Positions 34,667 to 46,500 of a stretch of 64,000 nt of DNA are shown piece by piece (position 1 is the first letter of the stretch; every line of letters starts with the position of its first letter). The stretch lies in contig ADNK01000487.1 in the NCBI GenBank assembly GCA_000320545.1, forward strand, positions 1 to 64,000, given 5' to 3'. Both the position numbers and the translations under genes were made by a program. Source of the DNA: Bigelowiella natans CCMP2755. Lineage: Eukaryota; Cercozoa; Chlorarachniophyceae. The notes below the pieces were generated by a model. It was given only the letters and a program-made list of their open reading frames with translations, was not told where the DNA came from and searched no databases.

Positions 34667-35880
34667 ATGGAAGAGCAGAAGTGTTCCGTGGATTCGACTA
34701 TTCTCACGAATATGGACGAAACACTCGAGCAAGAAAGTGATATCCTTGCGAAATTCCCTCAAGGATTGGAAGAAGTGAAACAAAAAATTTCGTCAATTGT
34801 GCAGCAAAGATGCAGGGCGATTACCGTGGCAGTAGCAGCAGATAATAAGGACTTGAGAGAAGAGTATGAACTAAAGATTCAGTCCCTTCAGAAAAACCTA
34901 GACGAGATTATGTCTCAAAATGAAATCATTATGAAGGGCAGAGAAGAATCAGACAAAGAACTCCAGGTATGCACTTTCCGTTTTAATTTTTGGTACATTA
35001 ATTATTCAATTTTACTAAAGGCACTTAAAACTGCGAATACCTCTCTCAACAACAAGATCTCTGAGCAGAACAACTTAGCTTCACAATTTGAGATTAATAA
35101 GAAAGAATACGAGGAAAAGATCAAGGCTCTACAACTGAACCTGCAAGATTTTGGAGGAAGCGAAGAGACATTGAAGTTGAAAGAGAAGGAAATCAAGGTT
35201 GGTTTATCAATTTTAAAAAAGTACACCTTGGTATTATTGTCACTTGATTAATAATCAGGAGCTTTTGGAATCAAAGGACGTCCTTGCTAAAGAACTTCGT
35301 GAAGCTAAACTAACCATACACTCTTCGACGGAAGCTATTGAGAAAAGATACCAGGAAAAGATAATCAGACTTACAGAAGAAGGATCGAATAAGGATCAAG
35401 AAATATCCAGGCTATTAGAAAGCGAGAAGAAAAAGCAGGTTCGATTGCTAGATTGGCGTTTTTGTCGTTCTCACATCTAAAATAAAATAATCCAGCTACT
35501 CTGGTAATAATATCTTTATCCTGTCATCCAATTTACAGGAGCTTTTAAGTGAGAACCAGGCACTAACTGAAGAGCTGAAAGAAACGAAACAAGCTCTTAG
35601 TTCCTCAAATGAAGCTGTGGAAGAAAAGGAGAGGACACTTAAGGAGCAAATTGACAAGCTTGTGAAAGAAACGGGAGAAAAAGATCAAGAAATACTACGC
35701 CTCAAGGAAGTGGAGATGAAACAAAAGCAAGATATTGAACAACTGAGACAAGAGCTAACATCTTCAGATGAAAAAGTGTGAATCTAAACTTACATGAATA
35801 AATAATATTTGAATTAGAAACTTCCCTTCGTCTGATTACGTGTTTATACTAACATATATTATGGATACACACAAACACAA

Positions 35881-35917
<37 letters not shown>

Positions 35918-35919
35918 AT

Positions 35920-35971
<52 letters not shown>

Positions 35972-38900
35972 AAAGAGAGAAAGAGAGAGGGGCCGATAGA
36001 CAGGCATATACTTACAAATATAATTAAAATATAATCACGTAGGTATCATCGTTAGAGAAAGCGAATGGAGAATTTGGTGCTAAGATTGAAGAATTCATTG
36101 CCCAAAATTTGAATCTTGAAAACGAGATAAAGAATTTGAAATCTGATGCTGAAGCTGACAAAGAGAACACTGACAGCCCACTCGTGAAGATAGCAAGTCT
36201 GAAAAAAGAAATCCAGGAACTTAAAGAAGATCGAGAGAGCGTTCTTGCGAAACAGGTCTAGATGCTGCTCATATCATTTTATTTTTCCTAAAATTCATTC
36301 TATTTTACAGAAAGAAATGGCTGGAGATATCCAGTCATTCCAACGTAGAAATGTCGAGCTTTTCAATGCTCTCAATGAGACAGAGAAGAAGCTTCAAGAG
36401 CAAGATGATGCTCGGAAATCAACGTCTAGACGTGTAACATTCTCTGGGATACGTAGGCCATCATTCGGCGGAATTTCAAAGAATGTTGAGGAATACAAGA
36501 AGGAAATAGCGGTATTGAAAGAGAGACTCCGAAATGCACAAAGATCCACAGGAAAGTCATCTTCTACGTCGTACAAAACAACAGAGAAAAACAAGAAGGA
36601 GTTGGGAAGTTTGAAGGAGAAACTAAGGACTGCCCTTCGCGAGAAGCAGAACGCCCTCTCTCAACTGCAGACTCAAGAAAGAGAATTGAGGTTCTTACGT
36701 AAAGTGAAAGAACAGATGGCTGCTAAGTCAAATGAGTTAAAGAGTTCCGATTCTAATTTGAAGAAAGCTCAGAAAGAGCTCACAAACATGACCCGCGAGC
36801 ATGATAAGATCAAAAAGGATTTGGACAGGAAGCTTCGTGACGAGAAAAATGCAAGGAGCAGCATTGAGGCCTCAAATGAGAAATTGTCGAAGGAAACAGA
36901 AAAGTTGCGAGATGAAAATGAGGATTTGATCCGACAATATGAAAGCGCAAATATGGAGAAGGAAGGATTAGAAATGCAATTGAATGTAGTCGTCAAGGAT
37001 CTCGAAAATGAAAGATCATCGGTTACGAGCTTAAAGAGGGATTCAGAGATGAAACTTCAGTCTATCCAAGCTGATCTTGAGGCAAAGGAACAAGAATATG
37101 AAACACTTGAGGCTCAATGTTTTGAAGTCAAGAATACAGCTTCTAAATATCATACACAAATTGTAGATATGGAACAGCATATGAAAAAACTGAAGGAAAA
37201 ATTGTCTGAAGAACGTTCAAGGTGCAGCGATATGAACAAGGAATGTTCTGAACTGAGAATTAAATCAAAGTGTTTGGAAGAGCGCTCTACGCATCACGAG
37301 CAACAAATTAATAAGTTCCAGCAAGATGAGAGCAAGTTAAGATCCGACCTGGCTGCAGCAAACAATGCACTCAATGATTTAAAGAAACGTGTTGAGAAGA
37401 CTTCTTCTGAATTGGCTAATACGAAGCAGCTATTGGCTGAGAAAGTTGCGAAAGTAGTTGAATACGATAGCGAATTACAAGAAAAGTCGAACTTGGTTCA
37501 AAGTCTCACAGAGGATGTTAATGCTCTTCAGTCAAAATATGACACTGAAAAATCTCGAGTCGAATCTCTTAGTACACATTGTGAAGGGCTTCAGAAGTCA
37601 CTTGATGAATTACAAAGTTCGCACAAAGAGCAGTCAACACTTAATAGTAATATCGTCGAGGAGCTAAAATCAGCGAAGGTTCAAATTCAATCCCTTGAAG
37701 AATCGAAGCAACAGCTGGAAGCCGAAGCAAGCGAAAGAAATTCAGAACTTGAAATTCTATCCGATGACTGCGAGCGCTTGATCTCTGAATGCGAGAAAAC
37801 TAACAATGAATTACAAACCTTGAAAGAGTCAAAACAAGAACTAACAGAAAGGTTATCCGAGAAGGAAACTACCTTAGAGAACATGCAGGAAGAGTGCAAA
37901 CGTCTCAACGAAGACGTAGAGGAGGCTGTTCGTATCGGACAGGAACTGAATCAGGAAAAGGAAGATTTGCAGGAGGAGAATGATGACCTTAAAGTCAAAC
38001 TCGAACAGGAATACGATGAAAGAGAAAAGGCCGAAAAAAATCTTTCTGAATCCAAAAGCAGAATCGAAGAACTTACGGAAAAGAATGCTGATCTCACAAG
38101 CGAGAACAATTCTCTAAAAGAAACAGTAGAGAAGAATAATGTCGAAATTCTACAATTAAATCAGACATATGAGAGTTTGCAGGAATGCAAAGAGCAACTA
38201 ACCAAGGATATCTCCGTACTCAACCAGGAACTTGAAAGCTCACATCAGGAAAAAGCGGATCTGACAAGGCGATTAGAAGATACAAAAGAGTCTTCTGGTT
38301 TGAAATACACATCTCTTCAAGAGAAACACGAAAAACTTCGTGATCTTTTATCAGAAGAACAAGCCGCAAAAATGATGCAAGAGCAGAAATTAGGTAAGGT
38401 TCAGGAGCAAATGAAAAGCTTAGAAGAAGAAATTCAAAATAGAGAACTCGAGAAAAAGAAAATAGAATCTTTGTTGGAGGAGAAGATGGATTTTGAGAAA
38501 AAATTACAGGAAAATATACAACAGCAGAAGGATGAATTAGAAGCGAAGGCAAACGACAACAATGGACTTGAACACGAAGTTAATGCCCTCACCAATGCAC
38601 TAGATCAAACAAATGCTGCGAAAAAGGAACTTGAGGACCAAATTCTTAACATGGGGGAAGAGATGAAGAAGAAGAGTAGAGAGCTTATGGAGGAGATACT
38701 TCAGAAGGAAAAGGAAATAGAAGATCTTGGAAATGAAGTTCGTGACATTACAAAAGAAAAGTCTGGGCTAGAGGATCAAATTAAAAATATCTCAGCTCAG
38801 CTTGAAAAATCATACGATGAGATGAAAGATGAGAAGAAAGAGAGCGCAAAGAGATTGAAGAGAATGCAACGTGAGCTTGACAACGAAATTCGAAATGCTG

Positions 38901-39574
38901 CTGTGGTCCAAAAGCGTGCAGACAAGGTGCGAAGTGAGAACGAACAGCTAATGAAAGAAAAACGGGAGATGATAAACAGCGTGCGAACAATGGAGGAACA
39001 AACTCAGAGAGGAAATGATGAAGAGATCAAGAAAAAGACTGCTCGATTACAGGAACTTGAAATACTTACGGCAGAGCTTCGGTCGAAATTACACCAAGCT
39101 GATGGTAATTTAGCAGAAGCTCAGAAACAAAGAGAAGCAGCAATAAACGAGATGAAAAATATGGGGAATAAACTTCAAACTGGAGTTGTAAAAGGCTCTG
39201 AAGCTAGTGCTCCACCTCTGAAATCCTCAAATTCTGATAGAGAAGTCTTAAAGTGGAAAACTCGATGTCAAAAGCAGTCTGCAAAAGTGAAGGCAGCTGT
39301 AGCAAAAGAACGTGGATACAAGAAAGACATTGAAGGCTTGACAAGCACGTCTGAACTTCAAAGACAAGCGCTTGCAGACAAGGATACTAACATTGCAGAA
39401 AAAGAGAAGGAAATTCTTGAACTGAATCGACAGTGCACAATCCTACGTAATGTCATCAAGAAAAATAACATGGTGAGTTCTATTCGTCGCAAGCAGCCGA
39501 GCGGCAAGGAGAACGTACAAATTCGCAAATCAACCCGCTTAAGGAAAAAAAACGAAATTAAGTCAAGAACTTAG
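34667..39574 (+). CDS. Long coiled-coil protein with two KEN boxes
   Basis: Six exons keep phase 0 throughout: 34667-34966, 35021-35197, 35259-35438, 35539-35775, 36043-36255 and 36311-39574. They total 4371 nt, a protein of 1456 residues. Nearly all of it is heptad-like Leu/Glu/Lys/Gln sequence typical of a long parallel coiled coil, as in spindle, kinetochore, golgin or myosin-tail proteins. It has no motor, calponin or GRIP domain that I can see. A basic Ser-rich patch (RRVTFSGIRRPSFGG) lies near residue 410. The C-terminal tail is basic (QIRKSTRLRKKNEIKSR). KEN tripeptides at 36160-36168 and 39505-39513 (GKENVQ) resemble anaphase-promoting-complex degrons. Exons 3 and 4 begin with similar sequence (ELLESKDVLAKELREAK and ELLSENQALTEELKETK), a sign of exon duplication. 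The precise family is not recognisable because coiled coils match many unrelated proteins. Confidence 0.85.
35879..35980. repeat. Compound (CA)n-(TA)n-(GA)n microsatellite
   Basis: Three dinucleotide blocks occupy the 267-base intron 35776-36042 of the coiled-coil gene, the only large microsatellite array to the right of 33.6 kb inside a gene. Confidence 0.95.
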
Positions 39575-39754
39575 CTCGGGAGTTCTTACTATTGTTGCAA
39601 AATGCAACATTGTATATTAGCCAAAGGTACGACAAATCCTATTTTTCAATGTCAAACCGTAGATCATGAAGTTGATTGCGGACATATAAAGTAAGTCGAT
39701 TCATTACATCCTAATTTCACAGTGACATGGGCAAGAATTCTTTTTTAGGCATAA

Positions 39755-40190
39755 TCATGTCTAGCAGATGTCGATGTCTAGCTAGATAGATGTGCATCTA
39801 CCTAGCTTGTAGCAGAAGATACCTAGCCAATGTTTGTTGTGCATACTACTACATCTAGACATTGCAGCGGCACACCGCAACAACAGCGTTGGCTCTAGCC
39901 CATTAGCTAGCTAGCTAGGCCGCCTACTAGCTAGCTGACTGCAGGCTAGCTAGCTAGCATGCAGTCTAGCAGTGTCTAGAGCATCATCTAGGTATGCTAG
40001 CTCGCTAGCTATAGTGTATGCATTACAGCGCATGCTGTCTAGCTAGCTTGGAGATGTCGATCTACGCACACGCTAGCTGTCGGTGGAAAACTGTCTTAAC
40101 TGTCCAGCTGTGCTATAGCTGTCTAACTGTGCCTGCATGCGCAGGTCTAGCTATAGCTAGAAGTGTAACTCGATCATCATGTTAGCATGA
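39755..40190. repeat. CTAG/GCATGC-rich island E
   Basis: The island is dense in tagctagctag and related words (for example 39904-39960), with gcatgc and tctagc. It begins about 180 bases after the coiled-coil stop codon. Confidence 0.75.
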
Positions 40191-40326
40191 TTCGCAGACT
40201 AGCAGACTGACTTGCTTTTGCATGACAAACGTTAAGTTTTTTATTAAATGAGAAGAAATAGGAACTTGAACATCTGACATGCTTATCTGATTATTGAGAC
40301 GAAACGTTGCTAACGCTAGACACAAA

Positions 40327-40360
<34 letters not shown>
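40327..40360. repeat. (TA)n microsatellite
   Basis: About 34 bases of TA about 180 bases beyond the RNF213-like stop codon. Confidence 0.95.
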
Positions 40361-40362
<2 letters not shown>

Positions 40363-40541
40363 TACAGAGCATATAATATGTCCATAGTTGCTCCAGATTT
40401 TGAAGATATTTGCAGCTTGTAGCTTTAGTATGAGAAGATCCCTTCCCAAATTTTTAAAAACTTGGATGTTGTTGCTTTATCTTCAGAAAAATGGTAGACT
40501 GGGGGGGAGTTACTGCATGATTTGACGAGAATTTTCGGAAA

Positions 40542-43500
40542 TTACTCATTTTGCGTGAAACTTTCGCTCAGTAGCTTGTAAACATCGACAATGTATTGCA
40601 TTTGAATGCCCTTCGGAAAGTGCTTGAACCACTCCATTTCGTTCATGTAATTGTCACCTACAGGCGCCCAACCGATGAAATCTGCAATTGGAGCTGAGGC
40701 AGAAGTTTGCGGCTCGATGAGCCTTTGGATGATGAGTTCCTGCATTGTAGGAACAAGAGTTTCGAGGTCCAAGCCCTTCGCATCTTGCTGTAACCTCTTC
40801 CCTTCATCTGCACCGAGGACCTCCTTGTAGCGAGCATGCACGTTCTCAAATGGGTCTTTCACGGTGAAATCGCGGAGCGTCTTCCAGAGGGAGTCGATGT
40901 GCTTCAGCTTGATTTTGGATTGGATCGTGTGAGAGCCGAAATCCACATCCTTCATGAGGAGAACGTCTTTAACGTACTCAATCAGGAACTTATCCCCCAC
41001 ACCAATCTTTTGGATGTAGGAGCCTCCAGTGGCTTGGAGGAAGCTAATGCAGGTTTCCAGGAGGCGCATGGCTTTGTGCGCCATAGCTGGAGAACCAAGC
41101 TCGTTGAGAATTTGTTTTTGCTCTTCACGAGTGAGTGGTTCTTGGTCTACCTTCTCCTTCAGAAGGAGAGTATTAACCGCTCCTTCATCGTCGGTATATT
41201 GCACCATTCGCAACTCCATCTCTACAAGGGGCTTTCCTACGAAGAAAACGTCAAGCAGATACTGTTCAGCATTGTTGAAGTTGTAGATCGTGGCTCCATC
41301 ATCTCCTATGCTGACGCATTGCTTCGCGACGAAAGGAACAAATTTCCCTTCCAAGTCGTACTTCAAAGTGTGGGCGACTGAGAAGAATTTAGACGAAACG
41401 ACGTTCTTGCGCGAGGAGTTGCGTTGGAGCTCCTGGCCTCTGAGCAGGAGCTTTTCGTAGATTATTTCCACAAATTGGTTGTGGCGACGGGACAGGTAGT
41501 TCATGATACCAAGGCCACAGATTCCCTCATCCTTTTCCTGGGGAAGCACCATAGTGATTGGAGTCTTCTCATCAATCGAAAATTTCTTGTACATGTCGGG
41601 AATCTCGAGACAGGTGAATCGCTCCACGAATTTCCACCCTAGGTTCCAGGCCTGCACATACCCCTGGAAAGCATCACGCCATCTCTTCTTATCAGAAGCC
41701 TTGGAGATGGCTTGGCCGATCGTCAGTTTCTGAGCCGCTTCCTTCGTCAAGGCACGGTTGAACTTCTGAAGAAGCAGTGTCTGGAACTCGATTGCGGCGG
41801 GGAAGTACTGCAAGGCTTGCAGGTTTTTCTCGGAGGACAAGAAGGCCGAGAGGACAGGGAAGTTGGCCTTGTTATCCTCGCTGAGGTTGAGTTCCATCGT
41901 GAAATCCTCGAGGGAGAACGGCGAGCGATACCGCCACAGCGCTGGAGAGTGCTCCTGTCTCATCGAAGCAGGCATGATCTTGATGTCAGATTTTTCCATC
42001 AGCTCTTGCGTGAACACTTGTGCTCCGTCCTCCGAGTCCTGGGCGAACAGCTTCTGCGATGCCTCGAGACGTGGGGCCATGTTCTTGCTATCGAATACAA
42101 CATCCACATTATTCTTCCCGAAGTGTGTCTCGAAGGCGTTTCTCTTGGGGATTGTGTCGAGCACCACCCAGCTGTGAATGCCTTGGACCGGGGGTTTCTT
42201 CGCTTCTACCAACATGGGCGGAATGGTATTGGTCGCGACTTGCTTGTTCGGCAGCACGAGATCGTTGAGTAGGGAGTGGAGCAGGATGCCAACATCATCC
42301 GGCGACTTTCTCACGAGCTTCGTCAACACCTTCCAGTCACCTCGGATGTGGTCTGCGAGGAAACCAGCGGTGTTCTTATGTGCTTTTGCACTAATGGTCT
42401 TGTTGAACAGCTTGGTAACCCGCTTCACCCATGTTTTTCCCGACACAATGGAGCCAGCGAGCAATGCACAGTGCATAAGAAGGCGCTGCGATCGGTCACT
42501 GATGGGCGTCATCGAGCGGACAGTCTCGAACGGCGCGCTTTCCTCCTTCGCCTCCTTGAGGCAGTAGTTTGGCTCGGATTTGTCCAGCGCCTTGGTCTTC
42601 TGAGAGTAGTTGGTGTTTCCTTCGAGCCCAGAATCAAGGTCGACCTGCCCTGGAAGGAGATTGTGATTCAGGCCGCCGATCTTAACACCGCACGTGGCGC
42701 ATTTTTGCACGACGGTGGGGCGACCGCACTTGTCTACGAAATACGCATGGCCGTTGGAGCACTTGTACCATCTTCCTCCCAAGATCCGCACGGCCATTGC
42801 CTGAGCATCTTCAAGCATGCAGGGCAGCCACTTGTTCACGCACGTCTCTGGCTTGAAGATGAGTCCATAGAAGAAGCGAGGGAGGCTGTTCTCAGCGGAA
42901 GACAGCGCAGCAACAGCAACATGCACGAGCACGCGGAACAGTACGATATCCTCGGTTTTGCTCTCTGGAGTCAGCTGTAGTAAGAAGCCATTGGCAGCTT
43001 CTTCCCATGCGAAGAACGCGATAAACTCGCGCTCCTGCGCTGAGAGGAAGGCCAGGTTAGGCGAGCTCTTGACCCAGGCTGCCAACTTCTTAATTTGGTT
43101 TCTGGTTGCTGCAGGAACGTCCTCAAGGACCTTGAGCAGGTAGCACTCGTGGAAGATCGCAGCAAGGAGCGCACCTTTGAGCGCGGGGATGCTTTCCTTC
43201 TTCTGGGTGAAGGTCTGCGTGCAGATCGCCTCGAGCTCCTTGAAGCCGGAGGTCTTAGGGTCGAGCCCAGTGCTCAGGGCCACGTGCACGTCGGAGAAGA
43301 GGGACTGCGCCTTAAACGGGTTGGTGTTAGGGAGCTTGTTGGAACCGAGGAAACGGATCAGTCCAGGCTCCGACGTATTCTTCCAATCTTTGAGCCATTT
43401 GCATTCGCTCAATGGCGACACGAGCATCGCAGAGCGCAGGAAGGACACCCCGCGGGATCTCTCAAGATTCTTAAGCAAGAACATGCGAAGGGAACGCACC

Positions 43501-46500
43501 ATCGTCGCCTTGCTTTGGAAGACCGGCTCAAGGGCTTTAGACAGCTTCAAGACATCAGGCTTTAGCGCCTGAGCTTTAGTCTTTTCTTCCTTCTTGTCCT
43601 CAGTTGCCTGGAGCACTTGGTCGATACCATTTGCAAAGATGACGATGACATGCCGCAGTTTCGCAATCGTAGTCAATACCTTCTCTACCGGGTGAGAGTT
43701 CTTGCCCTTAAACTGGAACTCAAGTTGATCGAGCGCACTCGTCAACTCTGGCATTACAGCGAGGGCGTCGCCCACGGTCAGGGTTTTTTCGGCGAAAATT
43801 TGCTCCTGCACCGAAGCGTAGTTGACGCACAAGTTGGTGCCTAGATATTTTGCCTTCTTCACGGTCATTGCCATCACTTTATGGATCATCTGTTTTGTAA
43901 AGGGAAGATCAGGTGTGCGAGATTTCGATATATGACCACAACTTTCGAAGCAATAATTTCCTCAAAGGAACATGCACACACGCACACGCGCACACTCTCA
44001 CGCACAGGCAGAATTTAAGGGAATAATATCATCGAGACTTCGAAAAAATTAGACAAAAGTTACCTCCGTCGCCTTCCCCTTTAGTTTGGGGTCCGGAAGC
44101 TCCAAGATCTTTCGGAGCAAAAAGCTCTTACCCGCGTCAGATGGGACGACATCCACTGCCGTCTTCCTCATCTCTTTCAGCTTTTTCCCAGCTAACATCG
44201 CCACGAAATCGACGATGAGCTTGCTTTCCTTGACGTCCTTCCCAGTTGCACCAAAGCAGAGCTCGAAGAGGTAGAACTCCATAAACCGTGACGCAGCAGC
44301 CCTAAGTCCCTCTTCCGTGGCCATCGCCTTGAGCTTGTTCTTGAGGTCCGTTGCAGGCCTGAGCTCTTTAGTTTTTAGAGGCAGGTTTGTGAGCAGGTTG
44401 AGGTCATGGCCTTCCAGCCACTCTTCAATTGCTGCACGCTCGTATATGCGGCCATCATCTACTAGGATCACAGGGTCCTTGAACGGCTCCAGCGTGATCG
44501 GGCAGATGAAATCATCTTTAGGGTTGATGATTTGGAAGCGAAGGTCGGAGAACATCTTAACAATGGCGCGGAATATAGAGGATGTGCGCAACTCGCCCTT
44601 CGCAGTTGGTTCCAATGTGCGTAAAGTGAGAGCCGGCTCCACCTTCATTGGGACAGAAACATCCCGTATGAACGTGTACGTGAAAAGGAGCTTCTCCCAA
44701 GAATTTGAGACTTCCTCAAGCGCGCTTGGAGGCTCTGAAAGACGTCCGCAAATGGCTAGTAATCCCTCCACAATAGGTCGAACATCCTCGAATTTGGTCA
44801 TCCAATCGCCATAGTCCTGGACTTCCTTCCACTCCTGAGCGCTTGGAGCGAGACCGGCGATGACGTGTCCCACGAGCGTCATGTCAAGATCTGCACCCAT
44901 GCTCTCTGCGGCTAAAACAGAGCCCTTGATGGAAGCTAGGCATGGAGGCACGGCATCGATCAGCCCAAAGTACGCAGTGATGGTGGTTTCTGTCTGCCAG
45001 TAGTAAGCATGGATCTCTGAGATCAAGGTTGGTTCGGACCCCTTGGCGAGAGAGACGATCTTCCACAATATCTGCGCTTGCTGTACACGATCCATGTTCT
45101 GCGAGAAGGCACAGTTCATGGCGGTGAAATCGTACGCGTAGCGGAAGAGCGTTGCCTTGTCCATCTTGTCGGCAATACCAAACTCCCAATTGAGGAGCGA
45201 GAACTGCGACTGGAGAGACTTGGCAGGATTTTGGCTATCCTGGGTGAGGGATCGAGCCTCAGTGAGGATACGGGCCAAGAAGAACGAGAAGGGGAAGCGA
45301 GAGCGGAATGACTGCGAGGATGATCCGTCACTGAGGACCTCGACTGCTCCGCCTTCCTTTATGCTCATAAGCTGAAAGCCACCGAGATCATTCACTGAGC
45401 GACCGAAGAGGTACAACCAGATATCTCTCACTTTGCTTCCCGCCTTTGAGAGGAGGAATAAACCGGTGTTTCTGTCCATGTGCGACAGCAGGAGTGCAAA
45501 GGCTGAGGATAATGTGTCCAGGATCTGCCTGTGGAGGGCTGCTTGGAAAGTTCCAGCAAGAGCGAGGTCCTCCTCTTTCTTGGCGGCCTGCATAAGCTCG
45601 AGCTTCTTTCCGCTACGTCCTACAATCTCCTTCACAGCGTCGCTCACAGGATCGATAAATTGAGGATCGGTCTTGAGCGAGTTTAGCAGGAAGCCAATTT
45701 GCTCCTTGACGTCTTCGTTGGTGCGCTCGTGCAGATAGACCAACCGAGCCAGGGCGCGTCGGAAAGACGCGAGGAGAACCTTTTTGAGGTCGAGGAGCTC
45801 CATGATGTCCTTCATGCTGAGGTCTTTGGTGTTGAGCATTTGCTGGATGTCTGGGAGACCGGTGTTCGCAGCGGGCTCTATGTCGTCAACGAAGGCCATT
45901 CGCCAGCGCTTATCGTAGTCAATGAGGAACTGAAGATCACCACGCGGCAGGTGGACCAGGATCACCACATGCACTCCTTTGGGTCCAACTGGTCCTCCTG
46001 CAGATCCTGATTTTCCTTCCCCCTTGCCTTCGCTCTTTCCTTCCACGCTCTCTGCGGTCGCCTTGCCCTCCGTCGCTTTACCCTCGGCTGCTTTGCCTTC
46101 GGGCGCTTTGCCTTCTTCCCCTCCAGATTTAGATTCCTTCGCATCCTTCGAGTCGTCGTCGTCCTTTTCGACTTTCGGTTTTGCGTTCTTCACCTCACTC
46201 CAACGGGAGCGGAGAAATTTGGATCGCGCGTGCTCAATGATGTATCGAGCGTGCTCAATGCGACGGAAGCTTGCTGCCTGAGGATCGCACTGGAGTAGGA
46301 AAACTGAGCCCTGCTCGCAGGTCTCGAAGAAGTCAGAGATAGCCGTTTTAAGGTCTCTTTCGGAAGACAGCTCGTGCAAAGTTCTGGTGGTAACTTTCTT
46401 CCATTTACTATGCTGAGATAGAGCCTTTCCAGAGTGGAGAGACATAGGAGAGAAGGTCAGAATCTGAGCTTGGACACCCATATCATCGCGAGCCCATGGC

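Larger units (their letters stand above)
39575..40541. other. Convergent intergenic region with CTAG island E
   Basis: The stretch lies between the 3' ends of the coiled-coil gene (plus) and the RNF213-like gene (minus). It holds island E and a (TA)n tract at 40327-40360. No gene is supported. Confidence 0.6.

Noticed and set aside
41712-43565. Several plus-strand frames of 130-234 codons across the RNF213-like exons
   Set aside because: They are shadows of the minus-strand coding sequence, which carries the RZ fin​ger and conserved motifs.
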